64,000 nt of DNA from an uncultured Collinsella sp. Its GTDB lineage: Bacteria; Actinomycetota; Coriobacteriia; Coriobacteriales; Coriobacteriaceae. The stretch lies in assembly GCA_937925715.1 (NCBI GenBank), contig CALAMG010000003.1:1-64000 (forward strand). The letters run 5' to 3'. The notes under the pieces are model-generated. The model did not search any database and had not been told where the DNA came from. It was given only the letters and a program-made list of their open reading frames with translations. Shown here piece by piece: positions 58,396 through 64,000 of this stretch; position 1 is the stretch's first letter; each line of letters starts with the position of its first letter. The position numbers and the translations under genes were made by a program.

Positions 58396-60236
58396 TGACC
58401 GATCTTGCATCCACCACACCACAATCGCTCGGTCGCGATCCCATGGTCGGCCTGCGCCTGGCGCGTGTCGACGGGTTTGAGCCGGCCATTGCGCTCGGTC
58501 AGGACGAACTGCCTGCCTATCTGCGTCGTTTTACGATGCTGTTTGCCGACGATGCCACCATGCGCCGTGGCGGTATCGGCCGCGTGACGCGTGCCGTCAA
58601 CGCCCAAGGCGAGGCCGTGGCACTCAAGCAGCTCATCTTGCCGACGCGCGATGAGTTCGACGACGATGCCGCTCACGAGGCGCTGGTCGCCAAGTTCAAG
58701 GCGGCGTTTCGCGAGGAATACGAATGCCATCGCGCCCTTTCGGGCCTTAAGGGCTTTCCCCGCCTCTATGGCTGGGGCGAGGTCGACGGTGTGCCTGCAA
58801 TTGTCATGGAATGGGTCGAGGGCGAGACGCTTGCCCGCTTGCGTTCGCGACTCGCCGTGGACGATGCCGGACGCCTGTCGCCGCTTGTGGCGGCGCGTCT
58901 GGGTCGCGACCTGTTCGATCTGCTCTGCCGTATGAGCCTGGTGGGTGAGGGCTTTGTCCATCGCGATATCTCGCCCGCTAATATTATGGTGCGCACGGCG
59001 CGTCTACCGCTTGACCGGCAGCTTGCCGAGGGCACCTTTGACCTGTGCCTGATCGACTTTGGCTCGTCGCTGGCGCTTGAGCCTGCGTCGGCCGTGGCCG
59101 GTACCGGCGGCAAGGCATCCTTTACCGAGCGCTATGCCACGCTGCGTCGCGCGACGGTTGCCTATGCCCCGCCCGAGATGCTCACCGACGATATTCCCGA
59201 TCTGCGCGCTTTGCGTATGTCGCCGGCGATCGACGTCTATGCCGCGGCAAGCACGGTTTACGAGCTCATTGCCGGCGTCGCGCCATACGAAGCCGCGCCG
59301 AGCACTTCGGGCACCTCGGGTTCGCGCAAAAAGACGCGCGACATCGCGAGCCCCTACCGTCTCAAGATGGACGCGCGGCCCGACTATCCCATTGGTGCCC
59401 ATGCGCCCGGTTGTGATTTGACTCAGCTGCTTCGTCGTGAGCCCGATGTGGCGCTCGCCGCGGCCGAGCAGGCCCAGCAGCTAGGGCTTGAGCCGGATTC
59501 CGAAGAGCTACGCGATGCGCTGGCGTTTGTCGATGCCCAGCTGTTCGACGTGGTGATGGCCTGTCTGTCCAGCCATCAAAAAGATCGTCCCGAGCCGGCG
59601 GCGGTCGAGGCGGCGCTCTCAGCGTTTTGTGACCACTATGCGCAAAATGTCGGCCGTTCGCTCCGCGGCGAGCCGCTCACGCCGTGCCCCATGGATGCGT
59701 CTGGCCGCGCGGTTCGTCGCGCGCTGATGGTCGGCGCGACGGTCGTCTGTGGCGTGGTTTGGGCTGTGATCGTGGTTTCGGCCGCGCTGCTGGCGTCGGG
59801 CGCTCGCGTGACGGCGACTTTGGGATCGCTCGTGTGGTCTGGGTCGCTACCGGGTATTATTGCCGCACTGGCGTTGGCGCTGCCAGGCATAGCCGGCGTT
59901 GCCGCGGGGGCGCTTGCGCGCGATCGGCGCTCGGGCTTCCTGCAGGGTGTGCTTGCGCTTTCTGCCTGCGAGGTTCCGGTGCTGGTTGTGGCTGCATGTA
60001 GCGTATTTTCCCAACGCGCCGTGATGGGCGGCCTTGTTGCCGCTCTGGTTGCAACCTATACGCTTACGTGGTTTTTGCTTGCGATGGGCTTTGCCTTTGA
60101 ACTTCCCGTTTCGGCACCGCGACGCACAAAAGCCCAGATGGCGACTCCGCTTGCCGGTGGAGCCGCAGCTGCCCGTACTTTTGGCGGACCTGTCGAAGTA
60201 TCGTCCGATTCTATTTCTACGACTAAGGAGGCCTAG
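58392..60236 (+). CDS. Membrane protein kinase-like protein
   Basis: A 614-residue protein with a Ser/Thr kinase fold (about 50-410): GGIGRVTRAV (Gly loop lacks one Gly), VALKQLIL, AIVMEWVEGETL, the catalytic HRDISPANIM, a DFG variant DFGSS and APPEML. Ser instead of Lys in HRDxxP and the long inserts (GTSGSRKKTRD) set it apart from PknA/B. The C-terminal half (about 435-570) has about five membrane segments. The catalytic Asp and DFG Asp are present, so it may be active. It is coupled to both neighbours and is the third kinase of the window. Confidence 0.85.
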   Translation: MMTDLASTTPQSLGRDPMVGLRLARVDGFEPAIALGQDELPAYLRRFTMLFADDATMRRGGIGRVTRAVNAQGEAVALKQLILPTRDEFDDDAAHEALVAKFKAAFREEYECHRALSGLKGFPRLYGWGEVDGVPAIVMEWVEGETLARLRSRLAVDDAGRLSPLVAARLGRDLFDLLCRMSLVGEGFVHRDISPANIMVRTARLPLDRQLAEGTFDLCLIDFGSSLALEPASAVAGTGGKASFTERYATLRRATVAYAPPEMLTDDIPDLRALRMSPAIDVYAAASTVYELIAGVAPYEAAPSTSGTSGSRKKTRDIASPYRLKMDARPDYPIGAHAPGCDLTQLLRREPDVALAAAEQAQQLGLEPDSEELRDALAFVDAQLFDVVMACLSSHQKDRPEPAAVEAALSAFCDHYAQNVGRSLRGEPLTPCPMDASGRAVRRALMVGATVVCGVVWAVIVVSAALLASGARVTATLGSLVWSGSLPGIIAALALALPGIAGVAAGALARDRRSGFLQGVLALSACEVPVLVVAACSVFSQRAVMGGLVAALVATYTLTWFLLAMGFAFELPVSAPRRTKAQMATPLAGGAAAARTFGGPVEVSSDSISTTKEA

Positions 60237-60239
60237 GTC

Positions 60240-61178
60240 ATGGCATCTCAAGTTGAGCTCACCCCATGCGGGGCCATGTTTGACATCTTTAAGCGCGCGG
60301 CGCATCTGAGCCATATCGAGCTGTGCGGCTTGGTGCTTTCGTCCCGTCCGCTCGCCGACGGCCGCAGCCCGCAGAGCCGAGCCGCCGATCGCTCTTGGGT
60401 TTCCCGCTTTATCGTTCGCGCACCGGTCGGCACGCTTCAGCATCGCTACTTTGCCGAATACGGTACCTCGGCTGCGCGTATTATGTCGCAACTGGCCCTG
60501 CGCCAGCGCAATCCCATGGACTCCACGGCTGTGATCAATATGGTGTGCGGTCCTGCAGGTGAACCGATGGTACGCGCGCTCGAAGAGTGCCACCAGGACA
60601 CGAATCTCTATCGCAACGCGCTCGATCGCCTGTCCCAGGCGGCGGAACTCATGCCCGCCGAGCGCGCCGAGGCCGTGCTGGTGCTGTTTGTCGCCGTCGG
60701 TTGTTCGGCGGATGTGCGGTCCTCGGTGAACTATGCCATCGACTACGCGCACGCGACCTGTGGCGGAGGCACATCCACGCCGCGTTCGCTTGGCATGTCG
60801 ATGACCGCGGGCGAACGCGAACCCGCCCCGGCGCACCCCTTGGGCTTGCTGCGCGTACAAAACAGTTTTGTCGTGAGCGCCCCGCGCTGGATTCAGCCGA
60901 GTGAGCAGGGTGTTGAGATTGGCGCGCTGGCCACTGGCGAGGGCGATATTACCGACGTCGGCGACGATGTCTCGGCCCGCCATGCCCATATCTGGTGCGA
61001 TGCTCCAATTATCTGGCACGTCGAGGACTTGTCGTCCACCAACGGAACCGTGGTGGTAAACGGGGCCACGCGCGTCTGCATTCAGGTCGAGCCCGGCCGT
61101 TCCGCCCAACTCAATCCCGGCGACGAGCTCAAGCTCGGCGAATCCACTACCTACGCCATCCTCTTCGGTGCTCTCTAG
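60240..61178 (+). CDS. FHA-domain protein (312 aa)
   Basis: The C-terminal 100 residues are an FHA domain: VEIGALATGEGDI, VSARHAHIWCD and DLSSTNGTVVVNGATRV, with the phosphothreonine-binding Arg, Ser and Asn. The N-terminal 200 residues are unrecognised, helical, with HLSHIELCGLVLSSRPL and ALRQRNPMDSTAVINMVCG. No membrane segment. It starts four bases after the kinase stop and likely reads that kinase's phosphorylation. Last gene of the unit. Confidence 0.88.
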   Translation: MASQVELTPCGAMFDIFKRAAHLSHIELCGLVLSSRPLADGRSPQSRAADRSWVSRFIVRAPVGTLQHRYFAEYGTSAARIMSQLALRQRNPMDSTAVINMVCGPAGEPMVRALEECHQDTNLYRNALDRLSQAAELMPAERAEAVLVLFVAVGCSADVRSSVNYAIDYAHATCGGGTSTPRSLGMSMTAGEREPAPAHPLGLLRVQNSFVVSAPRWIQPSEQGVEIGALATGEGDITDVGDDVSARHAHIWCDAPIIWHVEDLSSTNGTVVVNGATRVCIQVEPGRSAQLNPGDELKLGESTTYAILFGAL

Positions 61179-61229
61179 CCGGCAGATAGGGACGTTTCTT
61201 TTCTGCCGGCACTTGGGGACACTCCTCGG
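61178..61229. repeat. GGGACACTCC-type hairpin repeat, copy 2
   Basis: GCCGGCAGA ... TCTGCCGGC arms pair around TAGGGACGTTTCTTTT, then TTGGGGACACTCCTCGG. It matches 147-193 and may also end the operon above. The rest of the gap to about 61478 shows no gene. Confidence 0.7.
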
Positions 61230-61478
61230 CGCGCCAGAGCCAGTCGCCCGGGGATGGAGGGGCCATTTTGGCCCTTGGCGGTCAGTCGGGGCGAAACTAG
61301 AAGATCTTTCCGATTCGCGGCTGTTCATGCTTGTAGAGCATCTAAAACAATAGGATGTTATTCTGGAATATGCCGGGTGCGTGAACTTGCCTGTCTTAGC
61401 CTTAATAAGGTATAGGGGAGTTTGGCTCAGGGGTTCCGTCTTGTTCTTCAGCGCAGTATTGTGGGACAGATTTGCTGA

Positions 61479-62128
61479 GATTGGCGCCTTACACCGCAGA
61501 GCGCACGGAAGGCTCTCGATTTGTGTTCTGGCCCCAGAATACAGGGCCTGATACTTACCAACTGTGGCATGGATGTAACATCTGTAGAAATCAACCCTTT
61601 TGTTGTCGACCTTTGTAAGAAAAACACCGCCATCAACTCTTTGGATGACGAAACTAGGGTGCTTGAGGGGAGCCTTTACTCCCCTCCGAGAGATGACTCA
61701 TGTTTTTCGCTTGTCGTTGTGAATCCTCCGTTACTGCCGATTCCGGATGAGATTCCTTATCCCTTCGTTTGAGATGGAGGACAATCGGGTCTGGATAAAA
61801 CACTTCGTATTCTTAAGGGTGGCGATACGCATTTAGAGAAAAACGGTAAATACTGCTAATAGGGGTGACGACGATGGTGCAGGGGCGACCCGCGATGCTC
61901 TCATCAATACGTCGGATACTTGGGAAATCAGGTCTAGATGCATGTATGATGATGCTGTGTGGCTATTCAATTAATCCGCGTTCCGAATGGGTGCAGGGTA
62001 TAGCTGCGACATCGTATGCTTTTGACCCGGCGCGATACTCAGATATTTCTGAGGCGGTTGACGAAGTTTATACGCACTATGCCGCGCAAGGCGTTTCGGA
62101 AGTTTGCATATCTACGTTACGGGCTTAG
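61479..62128 (+). pseudogene. Decayed SAM-dependent methyltransferase
   Basis: Remnants of a class I methyltransferase can be followed. The SAM motif reads ALDLCSGPRIQGL, where the second Gly of the loop has become Arg. It is followed by VTSVEINPFVVDLCKKN and VVVNPPLLPIP, an NPPL catalytic motif. An in-frame TGA at 61770-61772 interrupts PYPFV|DGGQSGLD, and one base is missing near 61853, after which the frame resumes LIGVTTMVQGRPAMLSSIRRIL. The N-terminal third is missing or unreadable. At least four lesions show it is dead. The lower GC suggests foreign origin. Confidence 0.8.
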
Positions 62129-62205
62129 GTTTCTTCAAGCGAGCAGGCCGGTTGCGTTATTTCGAGCGATTTTTCTAGTCTAGACGACAAAAGGCAAAGG
62201 ATTTG

Positions 62206-62346
62206 ATGGGTATAAAACGCGGACGTTTGTGGGCGGATGCTCAAATCTATTGTGGCAATCGGGCGGTTGAAAAAGATATTTCAACCGCCCGATTGCCAGG
62301 TTCGTCGGAGGAGATGTCCGATTCCGACTCTCTTGTAGGAAGAGCT
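62206..62346 (+). CDS. Possible small ORF containing a 19-bp perfect hairpin
   Basis: An ATG after AAAGG opens a 46-residue frame ending SDSDSLVGRA. Inside it, 62254-62272 and 62279-62297 are perfect 19-base inverted arms around AAGATA. The peptide resembles nothing I know. The strong hairpin argues for a structural or terminator role rather than coding; a leader peptide for the following exporter is a remote alternative. The rest of 62129-62467 shows no gene. Confidence 0.25.
62254..62297. other. Perfect 19-bp inverted repeat upstream of the ABC exporter
   Basis: GGCAATCGGGCGGTTGAAA and its exact complement are separated by AAGATA. There is no following T-run. It lies about 170 bases before the exporter gene. 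Confidence 0.8.
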
Positions 62347-62467
62347 TGAGATCGTATTGGCCCAAGGCAATCTTAAAGCAGTCTCATTGGCAAATCTTCG
62401 CTCCTGTTGTGTTGAGGTGTAAGGTATCAGTGATTGATGTTTTGTGGCGGGTAGATTGGGGCCTTCC

Positions 62468-64000
62468 TTGATTCGATGCGTTCTCTCGAGGTTCATCAGA
62501 GCAAAAGGGGCTTTCGTCTTCATTGCTATCACGGTGATTGGAACCGCTCTCTCCTATGCCATGCCATACGTGAACGGGAAATTCTTAGATTTTCTTCTCG
62601 GTAACCGCAGCGAAAGAGACGCCGTACTCTTCGCGCTCCTGGTTGCGTCAATAGGAGTTTTCTCCACCCTCTTTACTTATTTTGCAGGAACACTTTCCAT
62701 TCGCATAACCACGAGACTTTCCTTTGATCTTCTCAGGGAGGCCGTCTTGCGTTTTGAAAGAGACGATTACTTGGTGAGTCGGACCATCGATCCAGCCTAT
62801 ACAACGCAACGGATTATTTCCGACTCCAGCGTGGTCTCATCCTTCGTTTTGGCGAATTTTATCAGTGCGCCGCTGTCCATTGTAGCCATTCCCATCGTAT
62901 TGCTTATCATATGGTCAATTGATTCAACTCTCGCGGTGTTTTCCATCATTCTCCTCATCGTGTATTTCTGTGTAATTACTGGGTTGAGGAAACTTTTGTA
63001 TAGGGTCACGTATGAGAAGAAAGAGGCGGACAGCGCCTTTTACGCCGCAATTGCATCGCAGCTTAATCAGATTCTCAACATTCAACTGACATCTTCGTAC
63101 GGCAAGAGCGAACAAGCGCTCGACGCTGGGTTTAAGAGCTATTTTCCCAAAGTTTTGCGCTCCGGAAAGCTATCATATTCTCTGACATCGCTCGATGGTC
63201 TTTTCGCAGCGTTGTTTCAAGCGGTGATACTTGTTGTTTCCGGAGTACGAATCATTAACGGAACTATGTCAATAGGCGAGTACACTATCATCGGTACATA
63301 CTTCGCGGTTCTCTTTAAGACTTTGAAAAGTATGATGTCATTGTTCAAATCCTATCAAGATGCCAAAGCATCATGGGATAGGACGGCTATCGCGACGAGA
63401 GAAAAGGAGAGATCGGGGTGGAATCGGACCGATTTAGCTAAACTCGATGAAATAAATGACATTTCGGTATCTGATTTGGAATTCTCGGTTGCCCTTCCAG
63501 ACGGATCTGTCCGAGAGGTCCTCGGCGGGTTTTCTTTCAAGTTTTCCGGTCCTGGTACATATTGCATAGTTGGGGAAAACGGAAGAGGCAAGACGTCACT
63601 TCTTTACTTGATGCTCGGGCTATACTCATCGAAAGGCAAAGTAAAATACAACGGCGTGCCAATCGAAGAATGCGACTTGGATTACATACGTGCGAGAGAG
63701 ATATCGTGCTGCCCACAGTCGTGCTTCGCGCCGGACGAAACGGTGAAAGAGCTGTTAGAGTATTTCGACACGCCCTTTTCTTCCTATCACCGGGGTGTAG
63801 ATGGCCTACTTTCGCTGGAAAACAGCGTGAAGGAGTTGCTCGGGAAACGTTGCTCCGCGCTTTCGGGCGGTGAGCTGCGCCGAGTGTACTTATGGTCGGC
63901 GATTTCACGCAAGTCGTCAGTTTTGGTACTCGACGAGCCCACGACTGGGTTAGACGCTGTAAGCCGCGCCGAGCTTGCGGCCTATGTTAAGCGCAACAAG
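62468..64000 (+). CDS. ABC exporter, fused membrane and ATPase domains (3' end outside window)
   Basis: An open frame of at least 511 codons runs to the window edge. Residues 1-320 have about six membrane segments (AFVFIAITVIGTALSYAM; SIVAIPIVLLIIWSIDSTLAVF). The ATPase has Walker A GENGRGKTS, signature LSGGELRR and Walker B VLVLDEPTTGLD; the H loop is beyond the end. No C39 peptidase is present. The start is uncertain: TTG at 62468 (GGGG six bases before) fits the family, TTG 62456 and GTG 62444 are in frame. Such half-transporters export drugs, lipids or peptides as dimers. GC content is visibly lower than the rest. Confidence 0.85.
   Translation, partial: MIRCVLSRFIRAKGAFVFIAITVIGTALSYAMPYVNGKFLDFLLGNRSERDAVLFALLVASIGVFSTLFTYFAGTLSIRITTRLSFDLLREAVLRFERDDYLVSRTIDPAYTTQRIISDSSVVSSFVLANFISAPLSIVAIPIVLLIIWSIDSTLAVFSIILLIVYFCVITGLRKLLYRVTYEKKEADSAFYAAIASQLNQILNIQLTSSYGKSEQALDAGFKSYFPKVLRSGKLSYSLTSLDGLFAALFQAVILVVSGVRIINGTMSIGEYTIIGTYFAVLFKTLKSMMSLFKSYQDAKASWDRTAIATREKERSGWNRTDLAKLDEINDISVSDLEFSVALPDGSVREVLGGFSFKFSGPGTYCIVGENGRGKTSLLYLMLGLYSSKGKVKYNGVPIEECDLDYIRAREISCCPQSCFAPDETVKELLEYFDTPFSSYHRGVDGLLSLENSVKELLGKRCSALSGGELRRVYLWSAISRKSSVLVLDEPTTGLDAVSRAELAAYVKRNK

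Noticed and set aside
58392..60236. Pseudokinase
   Set aside because: Some motifs deviate (HRDISPAN, DFGSS), but VALK lysine, HRD aspartate and DFG aspartate are all present, so inactivity cannot be claimed.

Overview
The window is high-GC chromosomal DNA from an actinobacterium of the Coriobacteriia, most like Collinsella. The genus is inferred from gene order and intergenic repeats, not from a marker gene. Supporting signs are the dnaK-grpE-dnaJ-hspR order, a PknB/FHA/PP2C/SEDS signalling and cell-wall operon, a NiaR-controlled nadABC operon, [NiFe]-hydrogenase maturation genes and a mannose-family PTS. No rRNA, phage, complete insertion sequence or origin was seen; the only RNA gene found is one tRNA-Arg(CCU).

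Layout. 1-430: intergenic repeats. 431-6995 (minus): nickel/hydrogenase block, reading small His-rich protein, nikR, hypF, hypC, hypD, hypE, HAD phosphatase. 7216-10312: thioredoxin, a hypothetical protein and a GHKL/LytTR two-component system. 10501-14472: nadA-nadB-nadC-niaR behind a perfect NiaR-type palindrome. 14672-14857: a 2x[4Fe-4S] ferredoxin. 15515-19830: dnaK-grpE-dnaJ-hspR. 20209-22509: an aconitase-family hydratase. 22673-25434: three small exported or membrane genes (two paralogous, one frameshifted) among hairpin repeats. 25881-28508: clpB, whose upstream region shares a 26-bp element with dnaK. 29164-30516: an AAA/DUF4143 ATPase. 30590-34055 (minus): an anchored protein, a multi-pass membrane protein and a TetR repressor. 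34246-37482: a 925-aa Fe-S flavo-oxidoreductase with a HypA homologue. 37885-41168: manXYZ plus manO. 41471: tRNA-Arg. 41716-51779 (minus): kinase - fhaA - fhaB - PP2C - SEDS/PBP fusion - pknB. 52167-57244: a YcxB-like protein, dnaX, a small membrane protein, ybaB and recR. 57490-61178: a secreted linker protein, a membrane kinase and an FHA protein. 61179-64000: a visibly lower-GC end with a decayed methyltransferase and an ABC exporter that runs off the window.

Working together. The hyp genes, NikR and the distant HypA point to nickel-dependent hydrogenase maturation. dnaK and clpB appear to form one HspR-controlled heat-shock regulon. The 41.7-51.8 kb operon couples Ser/Thr phosphorylation to peptidoglycan synthesis, and the 57.5-61.2 kb operon looks like a second, lineage-specific phospho-signalling module.

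The most unusual content is: (i) a single-chain SEDS glycosyltransferase/transpeptidase; (ii) at least five families of palindromic intergenic repeats, including three 55-bp palindromes spaced at exactly 80 bp and four mosaic arrays of TTTCCG half-sites; (iii) a diverged shared heat-shock operator candidate; and (iv) the kinase/FHA/secreted-protein module behind a leader hairpin. All calls come from reading sequence and motifs; no database search was made.
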